The position numbers and the translations under genes are program-made. A DNA stretch of 36,814 bases. It comes from an uncultured Clostridia bacterium. Lineage in GTDB: Bacteria > Bacillota > Clostridia > Oscillospirales > Butyricicoccaceae. The DNA lies in contig CALWAP010000020.1 in assembly GCA_944375715.1 (NCBI GenBank), positions 1 to 36,814 of the forward strand. Direction: 5' to 3'. Of the stretch, positions 8,302 to 16,945 are shown piece by piece; position 1 is the stretch's first letter; every line of letters begins with the position of its first letter. The notes below the pieces were generated by a model that had not been told where the DNA came from, searched no databases, and saw only the letters and a program-made list of their open reading frames with translations.

Positions 8302-10548
8302 TCAGATTACAAAGCTGAATTCCACACCCGAATTTGTATTCCGCACCGAGCATTTCCCGCCGTGAAGCTCGATTATGTTTTTTGAAATGGCAAGCCCCAG
8401 CCCTGTGCCGTCATTGGATCGCGAGCTGTTTGCCCGGTAAAAGGTATCCCATATTTTCTCAAGGGCTTCATCAGAGAACGGCTGGCTGTCATTTTCCATG
8501 GTGAAAACCGTGCCTGAATGGTTTTTACGGATCTTAACCAGGATGTGTCCGTTAGCGGGGGTGTATTTTATGGCATTGGAGGCAAAATTCTCGATGACCT
8601 GCCCTATACGCGACTCATCGGCCATGACGGTAAAGTCCTGGGGAAAATCAAAATCAATTTGTAGTTTTTTTGCCTGTGCTGCCATACCAAGCTTTTCAAA
8701 AACGGATTTTGTAAGGGATATCAGGGAGAATTCGTCCCTTGAGAGTTTTACCTTGCCTGCTTCCAGGCGGGAAAGGTCGAGCATTTCCAAAACCATTCGA
8801 TCGGTGCGTTCCGTTTCAGAAAGTATTACATTTATATATTTATCTCTTTTATCCTCGGCGATATGTTCTTTCAGCCCTTCGGCATAACTATGAATGACAG
8901 CTAGTGGGGTTTTGAGCTCGTGAGCAATATTCGATGTCATCTGGCGTCGGTTTTGTTCGGCGTTTTTTGCAAATTTCAACGCGGTATCAAGTCGCATTAT
9001 TTCGTTGTCTTTCATGCGCCGTCTGTCACGTTCAAGGTCATAGCCCATGGACAGCTTTTCGGCTTCACGCCACATCCTGGGGGCGTTTTCAGGTCGGTAA
9101 ATACTTTTCCATTCGCCTTTCATATTGTTTGCAATATCCGATATGGGTTTTATAAGGCGTTTTATAATGGCCCCGCGCACAAATGCAATCAATATCAGGG
9201 CAAAAAGGCCTGTTGCAATATAAATATTCCTCAGTGCGCTCATGGCGCAGGCCAGAGGGCTGCCGCGCATTGCCGTCACAAGATAAAAGTCTATTGTGTA
9301 TTTCCCCGTGCTCAGGTACTCCTCAGAACTGAACTCCGAACCGGTATATCTGTCAAACAGCAATATTTCATTAAGCGCCGATATGCTGTTGCCGTAATAA
9401 TCTGCACTGTCCTTAAGCGGTAGATCAAGAGATTCCGTTAAGGCGGCAAGGCTTTCATATGTCTGCCCGTCGTATGCAAGAATATTTTCCTTATAATCCC
9501 ACATTTTAGGGTGTGTTACATAAAAGGTACCAGGAATTTCGCCATTTTCGCCGCTGTTGTCAAAAAGCAGTTGCCAATCAAGATTGCCTGTTTTGTCCAC
9601 ATCCGAAATCAGATAAGAGTAACTGTCGGGTCCTGTCCAGAAGCTGCTGTCACCTTCAATAACATCCAAAACCAAATCATCGGTGGCATAATATATGGCA
9701 GACGGTTTAAGTTGGGTTCCTTCAAAGGAACCTTTGATTTTCATGATCGATATATCTCTGAGGCTGCCGGTATCACGGTAAAGGTCGCGGAGGAGGGAAT
9801 ATGGATTGTCTTTTTCTTCTTTCCCGTCACCTATATCTATCCAGCCGTAATGAAGCCCCGAGGTACTGTCCATACCCGAATCCCACTCGTCCTGTGTATA
9901 ATAGTCAAAATACAGTATGTCGTCCCGGCTGTCATGGATAAGGTTTCCGGTTGAGTCGTAAAACAGTACGGCTGTGTCCATATTATAGGTGAGATCCCGG
10001 ATAAGCTTGCTGCCTGAACTTCCGTAATGTCCCGAGGTATGATAGGGCGACGAAGTGTGACCGCCGATGGCGTCAAGAATAAGGTATTCCAAAAAATCCG
10101 GCCGCTCATATTGATAGTGGTAACGGGAATAGTCTTTGTCATAGAATTCCGAAAGCAAACTGTACCTGCCAATGGAATCGGCAAAGCCTCGGCTTTGTTC
10201 ATACATGGCATCATATATTTCCTGCGCCGTCACAACGGTCAGACAGGCCATGGATGTAAGCCAGGTACCCATTACCGAAATGCAAAGCAAAAGGGAAATG
10301 GCAAAGGCCGAGGAAACTGTTTTTCGCAGCCTTGACTTTCTGTATCCTACAGCCGCTGCAAAAACAGCCAGAAGTATTTTTGCAGCGGCTGAAAAAAGAG
10401 AACTTCCCACAAGGCGGCTTATGATGTCCGATTCCTCATAATATTGTGTCAGGCGGGTGCCGATAACAAAGTAATGGTAAAAATCAAAGCACGCCCACAG
10501 CAAAAGGAGCGCTGCCGAAGCCAAGCATATTTTTGAGATTTTTTTCAT
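8302..10548 (-). CDS. Membrane sensor histidine kinase with large extracytoplasmic domain (orphan)
   Basis: 748 residues. Three hydrophobic helices at about 6-29, 50-69 and 77-100 are followed by a Tyr/Asp-rich extracytoplasmic region of roughly 330 residues, a fourth helix at about 440-462 and a HAMP-like linker (RLIKPISDIANNMKG). The catalytic core has H543 in NIAHELKTPLA as phospho-acceptor, the N box NFASNAIKYTP, and G box GTGLGLAISKNIIELHGG. The sensor region matches no domain I recognise; it holds an unusual His/Ser/Gly-rich patch (HTSSPYHTSGHYGSSGS). No response regulator gene adjoins it: its neighbours are an importer lipoprotein and an amidase-like gene. ATG at 10548 follows GGAGGGTC. 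A minus-strand TATAAT lies at 10648-10653. Partner and signal are unknown. Confidence 0.93.
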   Translation of the reverse strand: MKKISKICLASAALLLLWACFDFYHYFVIGTRLTQYYEESDIISRLVGSSLFSAAAKILLAVFAAAVGYRKSRLRKTVSSAFAISLLLCISVMGTWLTSMACLTVVTAQEIYDAMYEQSRGFADSIGRYSLLSEFYDKDYSRYHYQYERPDFLEYLILDAIGGHTSSPYHTSGHYGSSGSKLIRDLTYNMDTAVLFYDSTGNLIHDSRDDILYFDYYTQDEWDSGMDSTSGLHYGWIDIGDGKEEKDNPYSLLRDLYRDTGSLRDISIMKIKGSFEGTQLKPSAIYYATDDLVLDVIEGDSSFWTGPDSYSYLISDVDKTGNLDWQLLFDNSGENGEIPGTFYVTHPKMWDYKENILAYDGQTYESLAALTESLDLPLKDSADYYGNSISALNEILLFDRYTGSEFSSEEYLSTGKYTIDFYLVTAMRGSPLACAMSALRNIYIATGLFALILIAFVRGAIIKRLIKPISDIANNMKGEWKSIYRPENAPRMWREAEKLSMGYDLERDRRRMKDNEIMRLDTALKFAKNAEQNRRQMTSNIAHELKTPLAVIHSYAEGLKEHIAEDKRDKYINVILSETERTDRMVLEMLDLSRLEAGKVKLSRDEFSLISLTKSVFEKLGMAAQAKKLQIDFDFPQDFTVMADESRIGQVIENFASNAIKYTPANGHILVKIRKNHSGTVFTMENDSQPFSDEALEKIWDTFYRANSSRSNDGTGLGLAISKNIIELHGGKCSVRNTNSGVEFSFVI

Positions 10549-10647
10549 CTTTGACCCTCCGCTTCCGGTGACAGTCGATATGCCGCTGGACTTAGTTTCG
10601 TGTTCAGTATATATCCTTGATTTGTATTCTCTGTGTCACTATTTGAA

Positions 10648-10653
10648 ATTATA
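10648..10653 (-). promoter_or_regulatory. Possible -10 element upstream of the histidine kinase
   Basis: A minus-strand TATAAT about 100 bases before the kinase ATG. The -35 is weak (TTTCGG at 17 bases). The rest of 10549-10720 shows no gene that I can support. Confidence 0.35.
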
Positions 10654-10721
10654 TCATGAAGGCGGTTTGTCCGAAAACAGGAAAAGCCCAATGCAAACAG
10701 ACGAAGTGCATTTAGAGCCTA

Positions 10722-10760
10722 TAAAAAAGCAGCAATCGTCTTTTTTGACAATCGCTGCTT
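10722..10760 (-). terminator. Terminator of the amidase-domain gene
   Basis: On minus, AAGCAGCGATTGTC pairs with GACGATTGCTGCTT (two G-T wobbles) around an A6 loop and ends in T6. It starts 9 bases after the stop codon. Confidence 0.85.
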
Positions 10761-10768
10761 TGGAACTT

Positions 10769-11269
10769 TTATTTGCGGACGCCTTCAATATGAATAAAGC
10801 GCATTTTTCTGACGCCCTGGTATGAGGAAAGGGGGCGGCAGTCGCAGTCGTTTGTGTGGGCTGCCACAAAGACTGTATCAAGGGTGGGTTCACCCTCAAC
10901 CTTGACAATAACAGGGGTGTGGTGGTAATTGTCCGAGCTGACTGCCAGCTGGACTATGTCTCCCGGCTCTGCTGACTTGATATCGACTTCCGAGCCGAAT
11001 GGGCCAAGCCCCTTGTTGGATGTAAGAAAATTATAAAGGAACCGCACTCCCGTCCATGAGGGTGTCTTGTCATTGGGCGAGCGGTAGTACCAGCCGAATA
11101 CCGGCGTATAGTTCATAACCTTGCTGCCGGCATAAATGCACTGACTTGCAAAATTGGTGCAGTCTCCCCCAAGAAGCTGGTAGTTGTAAAAAGCGGGGTT
11201 CCTGAAATAAGCCCATTCATGGGCGTATTCAACTGCGGCTTTTCTGTCATAATCTGATATCTTAGGCAT
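10769..11269 (-). CDS. Amidase_6-like (NlpC/P60-related) cysteine hydrolase, no signal peptide
   Basis: 166 residues. The N-terminal YDRKAAVEYAHEWAYFRNP and the GGDCTNFASQC block with a likely nucleophile Cys are the pattern of the putative amidase domain PF12671. YHHTPVIV supplies a likely catalytic His and HTND the third residue. Members usually carry a secretion signal or sit at the end of longer secreted proteins; this one is a bare domain with a polar N terminus, so it may act in the cytoplasm, mother cell or spore. I chose ATG at 11269 (MPKISDYD) because AAGGAG sits 8 bases upstream; a GTG 18 bases earlier would place that site inside the gene. It is transcribed divergently from a YitT-like gene across an inverted repeat. 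Confidence 0.8.
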   Translation of the reverse strand: MPKISDYDRKAAVEYAHEWAYFRNPAFYNYQLLGGDCTNFASQCIYAGSKVMNYTPVFGWYYRSPNDKTPSWTGVRFLYNFLTSNKGLGPFGSEVDIKSAEPGDIVQLAVSSDNYHHTPVIVKVEGEPTLDTVFVAAHTNDCDCRPLSSYQGVRKMRFIHIEGVRK

Positions 11270-11299
11270 ATCTTCAACTCCTTCCACAACATAATATGC

Positions 11300-11341
11300 A
11301 AAAAAGCACTGTAAAGTGATTAACTTTACAGTGCCTTTTTG
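11300..11341. terminator. Terminator-like hairpin between two divergent genes
   Basis: A perfect 12-bp inverted repeat GCACTGTAAAGT/ACTTTACAGTGC around GATTA is flanked by A6 on the left and T5 on the right. It therefore reads as a terminator on both strands. It sits upstream of both flanking genes, which is not where a plain terminator is needed; see findings. Confidence 0.7.
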
Positions 11342-11349
11342 CAGAGATG

Positions 11350-11378
11350 TTGACTTAAAAAATACTTTAGTGTATACT
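11350..11378 (+). promoter_or_regulatory. Sigma-A promoter of the YitT-GNAT operon
   Basis: TTGACT (11350-11355), a 17-base spacer and TATACT (11373-11378). Expected start near 11385 leaves a leader of about 15 bases before the ATG at 11400. Confidence 0.8.
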
Positions 11379-11399
11379 TTTTCTGAAAGGAATGGGAAA

Positions 11400-12020
11400 A
11401 TGGGTTTTAAGAAAAAGCTGGTGAAAGCTTCGGCGGTCTTGGTCGGGGCTTTTATTCTGGCCTTTGGACTTTACAACATACACTCCAGGTGTGACATAAC
11501 GGAAGGCGGTGTTTTGGGCGGCGTGCTGCTTTTGGAGCATTGGTTTGGAATCTCGCCTTCGGTGACGGGACTGCTTTTGGACGGGGCCTGTTATCTGGTG
11601 GGTTTTAAATATCTGGGAAAAGCTTTTGCCGGATATTCGGTTTTGGCCAGCGCAGGATTCTCTTTAAGTTATCGTTTTGTGGAAAAAACAGGTCCGCTTT
11701 TGCCTGACCTTTCTGCAATGCCTCTGTTGGCAGCGCTGCTGGGCGGAATATTTGTCGGGGTCGGCGTGGGCATCTGCGTAAGGCAGGGAGGAGCTGCGGG
11801 AGGCGATGACGCTCTGGCCATGACAATTTCAAAGATGTCTGGAATAGATATTTCAAAAGCTTATCTTTTTACTGACCTTGTGGTGCTGGGGTTATCACTT
11901 TCCTATATACCTATGCGTAAAATCGCCTGTTCGCTGGTGACTGTCACTGTGTCTTCATGGCTTATTGGAAAAATGCAGCGCATGGATATGGGAAGAAAAC
12001 GGAAGGCTGGAAAGATATGA
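11400..12020 (+). CDS. YitT/DUF161-family membrane protein
   Basis: 206 residues and about five to six membrane helices. The opening GLYNIHSRCDITEGGVLGGVLL and the central RQGGAAGGDDALAMTIS glycine-rich loop match the COG1284 (YitT) membrane domain; the extra C-terminal cytosolic domain of full-length YitT is absent. Function is not established for the family. ATG at 11400 is preferred because the promoter lies at 11350-11378 and GGAATGG precedes it; any earlier in-frame start would fall inside the hairpin or promoter. Its stop overlaps the ATG of the acetyltransferase gene (ATGA), so the two are translationally coupled. Confidence 0.82.
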   Translation: MGFKKKLVKASAVLVGAFILAFGLYNIHSRCDITEGGVLGGVLLLEHWFGISPSVTGLLLDGACYLVGFKYLGKAFAGYSVLASAGFSLSYRFVEKTGPLLPDLSAMPLLAALLGGIFVGVGVGICVRQGGAAGGDDALAMTISKMSGIDISKAYLFTDLVVLGLSLSYIPMRKIACSLVTVTVSSWLIGKMQRMDMGRKRKAGKI

Positions 12021-12520
12021 AAATACTGCTTGAGCCTGCGGGAATGGACCGTATTGATTTGTGTATCGAAATTTTAAACGAGGGCTGCCTGTTCCAAAGG
12101 GAACAGGGGTTTATACAGTGGCCTGATGATTACCCTAACAGGGATATCGTAATAAGTGACATAAAAGAAGGCAAGGGCTACTTGGTAATGATGGATAGGG
12201 ATCCCATAGGATATCTCAACATCGACTTTGACGGTGAAAGTGCCTATGAAGTTATTGATGGTAAATGGGGAGCAGCAATTCCTTATGCCGTTTTGCGCCG
12301 AATGGCTTTTCTAAGGAAGTATGCCGGCAGAGGGCTTGCATCGGAAGTCTTGGCGCTGGTTGAGAACATCTGCGTTTCAAAAGAGGTAAGGTATATCAAA
12401 ACCGACACCGATTTCCAAAATGAACGCATGCAGCATGTGCTGGAGAAAAGCGGGTATAAAAGACGCGGTGTTGTTATTCTGAGGGGAAGCGGCAAAATAG
12501 CATACGATAAGCAGCTTTGA
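12017..12520 (+). CDS. GNAT-family N-acetyltransferase
   Basis: 167 residues. The acetyl-CoA pyrophosphate-binding motif A is seen as RKYAGRGLASEVL (about residues 100-112). Before it lies the beta-strand pair GYLVMMDRDPIGYLNIDFD, and after it the motif B region IKTDTDFQNERMQHVLEKSGY. The acceptor substrate cannot be read from the sequence. The start at 12017 is supported by GGAAGGCTGGAAAG and by the ATGA overlap with the YitT-like gene. Between its stop and the terminator at 12620 there are about 100 bases in which I see nothing. Confidence 0.85.
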   Translation: MKILLEPAGMDRIDLCIEILNEGCLFQREQGFIQWPDDYPNRDIVISDIKEGKGYLVMMDRDPIGYLNIDFDGESAYEVIDGKWGAAIPYAVLRRMAFLRKYAGRGLASEVLALVENICVSKEVRYIKTDTDFQNERMQHVLEKSGYKRRGVVILRGSGKIAYDKQL

Positions 12521-12618
12521 TTTATTCTGCATTATGGAAATAAAACCGCTTTTTATAAAGGCACAGGCAAAAAGAAAAGCGGCTGGGTCAGAAAAAGAAA
12601 TTTGCGTATGATGCCAAA

Positions 12619-12652
12619 GAAAGGCCGGGCAGTTTTGCTGCCCGGCCTTTAA
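12619..12652. terminator. Bidirectional terminator between GNAT and ParC-like genes
   Basis: 13-bp perfect GC-rich stem AAAGGCCGGGCAG/CTGCCCGGCCTTT with a TTTTG loop, flanked by A/T bases. It separates two convergent genes and ends one base before the ParC-like stop codon. Confidence 0.85.
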
Positions 12653-12653
12653 A

Positions 12654-14831
12654 TTATTCCAAAGAAATTTGGCGGTTTAAAGAGTCCTCTTCTTTTATGA
12701 TAGCGCCCGCAGCAGGCAGGGTCTTTACCCTGTACCGTGAGGGGTTTTTGATTTCAGCCTTATCAAGGGTCATGGCGCAGATTACCTTCTGGCCTTTTTT
12801 AAGGGCCAGCGCGGCCGAGCCCTGGGCCGTTCGAGTTGTCTTGGCCTGTATAAGGGAAGTGTCAAAAATAAGCATGCGGCTTTGGGTGTAAAGGGCTATC
12901 TCTCCGTCATGCGCCATATGGATAATTGCGCATAAGGGGGATTTGTCGCTGAAAGCGCCCGTCAGCCTTTTTCTGTTGGATTTTGTGTCATAGGCCTTTA
13001 CTTCAATTTTGGAGATCTTGCCGTTTTCAAAAACAAAGATTAGATTGCCGTCATAGCCCTTGGGCAGAGCCATTGCAATGGGTATCTCGTTTTCAGCCAT
13101 GCCCAGCTTCTGCGGCAGATAGTCTCCGAGGACGCTGGCCTTGCTGTCGTCAAACTCATAAAGCTTGGCTTTATAGGCCTGCTGCATGTTGGTAAAGAAA
13201 ATTACTTCCTCGCGATTGGTGCCGGACAAAGTTTCCAAAAGCCTGTCACCCTCTTTGAACTTCTGCTCGCCGCCCATGCGCAGAGAAAGGGGGGTTATTT
13301 TTTTGAAATATCCTTCTTTGGAAAGGAACAGATTGACGGGATAGTCCTCTATTTCCTCGCTGGTGTCATATGTCGTGACCTCGGTATCGGATATTATGCG
13401 GCTTTTGCGTGTGGTGGGATATGTTTTGATTATTCCCTCCAGCTCCTTTATAATGATCGCTTCTATTTTCTTTTTGTCCTTAAGGGTATCTTCCAGCCTT
13501 TTTATATCCTTTTCCAGCTGGCTGGTTTCATCCAGCCTTTTTAAGATATGCTCCTTATTGATATTTCTCAGCTTTATTTCGGCTATAAATTCGGCCTGTT
13601 CCTCGTCAATGCCAAAGCCTATCATCAGGTTGGGAACAACCTCGGCATCTTCTTCGGTGTTCCTGATGATGGCAATAGCTTTGTCAATGTCGAGCAGTAT
13701 CTTTTTGAGGCCAAGCAGAAGGTGTAGCCTCTGCTGCTTTTTTGAAAGGTCAAAATGTATCCTTCTGCCGACACATTCCCTGCGCCAGGCCGTCCATTCG
13801 GAAAATATCTCCCTTACTCCCATGACCCGGGGAGAGCCGCCTATAAGGATATTGAAATTGCAGGAAAAACTATCCATCAAGGGTGTAGTTTTCATCAGCT
13901 TCTGCATAAGTTTTTCGGGATCTACGCCGTTTTTGATGTCAATGGCAATTTTAAGGCCCTGAAGGCCGGTTTCGTCACGGACATCGGAAACCTCTTTAAG
14001 TTTGCCTGCTTTTATAAGCTCGGTCATCTTGTCGATAATGGCTTCCGAGGTAGTGGTATAGGGTATTTGGGTAACCTCTATAATATGTTCCTTTTTAAGA
14101 TAATTCCAAACGGCCCTGACTTTGAAGGAGCCTCTGCCCGTGGCATAAATGTTCTCCATCTGGGCGCGGTCCAGGATTATCTCGCCGCCTGTCGGAAAAT
14201 CGGGGGCTGGGAGGGTAGACATTATGTCATGCTCCGGGTTTTTTATGAGCTCTATGGCAGTGCGGCAGGTTTCACAAAGGTCAAAGCCGCATATGTTGCA
14301 GGCCATGCTGACCGCAATGCCCAGGTTGGGGTTTACAAGGATATTGGGAAATGCTGTCGGCAGCAGAACCGGCTCTTTGAGCTTGCCGTCATAGTTGTCG
14401 ACAAAATCGACGGCATCGCTGTCTATATCGGAAAAAATCTCGCGGCATATCTTGTCCAGCCTGACCTCGGTATACCTGGGGGCGGCATATTCCATGTCAC
14501 GGGAGTAAACCTTGCCGAAATTTCCCTTGGACTCGACAAAGGGGACCAAAAGCGCCTCGTTGCCACGTGTCAGCCTGACCATCGTTTCATAAATGGCAGC
14601 ATCGCCGTGGGGGTTCAGCTTCATCGTCTGGCCTACAACATTGGCCGACTTTGTAAGGCTTCCGCCCAGAAGCCCCATTTTATACATGGTATAAAGAAGC
14701 TTGCGGTGGGAGGGCTTGAAGCCGTCTATCTCGGGCAGCGCCCTGGAAACTATGACGCTCATGGCGTAGGGCATATAGTTTTCCTCCAGGGTGCGGGTTA
14801 TGGGCTGTTCGGTGTAATATTGCTTGCTCAT
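12654..14831 (-). CDS. Type II topoisomerase A subunit, divergent ParC/GyrA paralog
   Basis: 725 residues. DNA breakage-reunion subunit that pairs with the ParE-like product to form an A2B2 enzyme. The N-terminal winged-helix region has the quinolone-determining stretch NPHGDAAIYETMVRL, with A78 and E82 at the places of E. coli GyrA Ser83 and Asp87. The catalytic tyrosine is Y120 in AAPRYTEVRL. A coiled-coil follows at about 400-500 (LKRLDETSQLEKDIKRLEDT), then a C-terminal beta-propeller-like part with weak repeats and no GyrA box. It has a three-residue insertion before NPHGD relative to classical GyrA. Together with its length this fits the second, non-gyrase topoisomerase of Clostridia. 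The gene begins 9 bases after the ParE-like stop, with TAGGAG as RBS. Confidence 0.92.
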   Translation of the reverse strand: MSKQYYTEQPITRTLEENYMPYAMSVIVSRALPEIDGFKPSHRKLLYTMYKMGLLGGSLTKSANVVGQTMKLNPHGDAAIYETMVRLTRGNEALLVPFVESKGNFGKVYSRDMEYAAPRYTEVRLDKICREIFSDIDSDAVDFVDNYDGKLKEPVLLPTAFPNILVNPNLGIAVSMACNICGFDLCETCRTAIELIKNPEHDIMSTLPAPDFPTGGEIILDRAQMENIYATGRGSFKVRAVWNYLKKEHIIEVTQIPYTTTSEAIIDKMTELIKAGKLKEVSDVRDETGLQGLKIAIDIKNGVDPEKLMQKLMKTTPLMDSFSCNFNILIGGSPRVMGVREIFSEWTAWRRECVGRRIHFDLSKKQQRLHLLLGLKKILLDIDKAIAIIRNTEEDAEVVPNLMIGFGIDEEQAEFIAEIKLRNINKEHILKRLDETSQLEKDIKRLEDTLKDKKKIEAIIIKELEGIIKTYPTTRKSRIISDTEVTTYDTSEEIEDYPVNLFLSKEGYFKKITPLSLRMGGEQKFKEGDRLLETLSGTNREEVIFFTNMQQAYKAKLYEFDDSKASVLGDYLPQKLGMAENEIPIAMALPKGYDGNLIFVFENGKISKIEVKAYDTKSNRKRLTGAFSDKSPLCAIIHMAHDGEIALYTQSRMLIFDTSLIQAKTTRTAQGSAALALKKGQKVICAMTLDKAEIKNPSRYRVKTLPAAGAIIKEEDSLNRQISLE

Positions 14832-14840
14832 TTACTGCTC

Positions 14841-16838
14841 CTAACTGATATCTGCCAGCTCCAAATATTTGGGGCCGTATTCGGCGATATAATCCTTGCG
14901 CCCTGCAAGGTTGTCGCCTAAAAGTATGTCGAACATTTTGGCTGTTTCCTCGGCGTCGTCGGGCATGACCTTGATAAGGCGCCTGGTTTCGGGGTTCATG
15001 GTGGTTTCCCACATCATGTCAGGCTCATTTTCACCAAGGCCTTTGGAGCGCATGATGTCATATTTTTTGCCACCCAGCTTTTTGATAATGTCCTCTTTTT
15101 CCTTTTCACTGTAAGCAAAATATGATTTTCCCTTACAGACTATTTCAAAAAGAGGACTTTCAGCGATATAGACATAACCCTCTTCGATCAGTCTGGGTGT
15201 CAGGCGGTAAAGCATGGTCAGAAGAAGGGTGCGTATCTGATAGCCGTCATAATCGGCATCGGTACAGAGTATGACCTTGCTCCACCTAAGGTTATTCATA
15301 TCGAAGGTGGCCATTTCCTTGCTGCGGGATTTTATCTCGGCGCCGCAGCCCAAGACCTTTATGAGGTCTGTTATTATCTCGCTTTTGAATATCTTGTCGT
15401 AATCGGCCTTAAGGCAGTTGAGTATCTTGCCCCTTATGGGCATAATGGCCTGAAAATCAGGATCGCGGCCCTGTTTGCAGGAACCCAAAGCCGAGTTTCC
15501 CTCGACAATATATATTTCCCTGCGGCTTATGTCCTTGGTGCGGCAGTCGGCAAAACGCTGGACCCTGTTTGTCACATCCATTCCGCCTGACAGCTTCTTT
15601 TTGATATTAAGTCTTGTTTTTTCGGCCTGCTCCCTGGAGCGCTTGTTGACAAGCACCTGGTCGCATATCCTGTCGGCCTCCTGCTTGTTTTCGATGAAAT
15701 ATACTTCCAAAGTTGAGCGCAGGAAATCGGTCATCATGTCCTGGATAAACTTGTTTGTTATAGACTTTTTGGTCTGGTTCTCATAGGAGGTGTAGGTAGA
15801 AAAACCATTAGTTATCAGAATCAGACTGTCGGATATATCATTAAAGCGTATTTTGCTTTCATTTTTCTGATATTTGCCCGACTGCTTTATATATCCGTCG
15901 ATGGCCGAAACAAATGCCGAGCGGGCCGCCTTGTCGGGGGCGCCGCCGTATTCCAGAAAGGATGAATTGTGGTAGTACTCAAGTCTCGGGTTGGCGCTGC
16001 AAAGGCAGAAAGCCGCCTCTACCTTGACGCGGTATTCGGGTTTGTCGTCTCGGTCACGGCCGCTTTTTTCGGTTTTGGCGTACCTTACCGAGGTAAGGGC
16101 GTCAAGGCCGGCCAGCTCTGTGACGTAATCGACGATACCGTTTTGGTAAATGAACTCGGTTTCTTCAAAACCGCCGCTTTCATTTTGTATTTTAAGGGTA
16201 AAGCGCAGGCCCGGATTGACTATCGCCTGCTTTTTTATCGTGTCGGCGAAATATTCATGAGGGATATTTATGTCTGTAAATACATCAATGTCAGGCAAAA
16301 AGCGCTGGATTGTTCCCGTGCGCCTGCCGGAGTACGGCTCTTTCAAAACGCCTTCTTTTCCGGGAGTTTTGTTTTCGCCCCTTTCAAAATGCAGGGAATA
16401 TTTAAAACCGTCGCGGTAGGAGGTGACATCCATATATCTCGAGGCATACTGCGTTGCGCATGCTCCGAGGCCGTTTAACCCCAGGGAGTATTCGTAATTG
16501 TCCCCTTCGATATTGTCATATTTGCCTCCGGCATACAGCTCGCAGTAGACCAGCTCCCAATTATAGCGGCCTTCTTTTTCGTTGTAATCCAAAGGAACGC
16601 CCCTGCCGAAATCTTCCACCTCAATAGATCTGTCGTTATAGACCGTTATGTTTATATGGTCGCCGAAGCCTTCCCTGGCCTCGTCTATCGAGTTGGAGAG
16701 TATTTCAAAAAAGGCGTGCTGGCAGCCTTCCACCGAATCGGAACCGAAGATGACGCCGGGACGCTTTCTCACCCTGTCAGCCCCTTTAAGGGCCGATATG
16801 CTGTCGTTGCCGTAAGACGGCTTTGATGTTTTTGCCAT
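14841..16838 (-). CDS. Type II topoisomerase B subunit, divergent ParE/GyrB paralog
   Basis: 665 residues. GHKL ATPase and TOPRIM subunit. ATP-site motifs are ILSNSIDEAREG (Asn ligand), VEDFGRGVPLD and GLNGLGACATQYAS, the last replacing the usual GLHGVG. The transducer is at about 230-390. TOPRIM has catalytic E446 in VEGNSALGS, where canonical enzymes read EGDSAGGS, and the metal-binding DADYDG near residue 515. PIRGKILN replaces PLKGKILN. N448 sits at the place of E. coli GyrB Asp426. ATG at 16838 follows GGAGGTAGG. It is the first gene of a two-gene minus-strand operon with the A subunit, divergent from the DUF2508-BofA pair. Confidence 0.92.
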   Translation of the reverse strand: MAKTSKPSYGNDSISALKGADRVRKRPGVIFGSDSVEGCQHAFFEILSNSIDEAREGFGDHINITVYNDRSIEVEDFGRGVPLDYNEKEGRYNWELVYCELYAGGKYDNIEGDNYEYSLGLNGLGACATQYASRYMDVTSYRDGFKYSLHFERGENKTPGKEGVLKEPYSGRRTGTIQRFLPDIDVFTDINIPHEYFADTIKKQAIVNPGLRFTLKIQNESGGFEETEFIYQNGIVDYVTELAGLDALTSVRYAKTEKSGRDRDDKPEYRVKVEAAFCLCSANPRLEYYHNSSFLEYGGAPDKAARSAFVSAIDGYIKQSGKYQKNESKIRFNDISDSLILITNGFSTYTSYENQTKKSITNKFIQDMMTDFLRSTLEVYFIENKQEADRICDQVLVNKRSREQAEKTRLNIKKKLSGGMDVTNRVQRFADCRTKDISRREIYIVEGNSALGSCKQGRDPDFQAIMPIRGKILNCLKADYDKIFKSEIITDLIKVLGCGAEIKSRSKEMATFDMNNLRWSKVILCTDADYDGYQIRTLLLTMLYRLTPRLIEEGYVYIAESPLFEIVCKGKSYFAYSEKEKEDIIKKLGGKKYDIMRSKGLGENEPDMMWETTMNPETRRLIKVMPDDAEETAKMFDILLGDNLAGRKDYIAEYGPKYLELADIS

Positions 16839-16945
16839 TAAAGAGCCTACCTCCGTAAAGTTTTGTCTTTTTTAAAGGCGTAAAAATGTAATAGTGGGAA
16901 ATAATATTAAGTATAGATTAAACAGGCGATAAAACGGGAGGAAAT

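Noticed and set aside
13755-14921. A 388-codon open frame on plus, antisense to the ParC-like gene
   Set aside because: It lies wholly opposite a well-conserved topoisomerase gene and is a mirror of its codon bias (lack of stops), with no RBS or recognisable motif.
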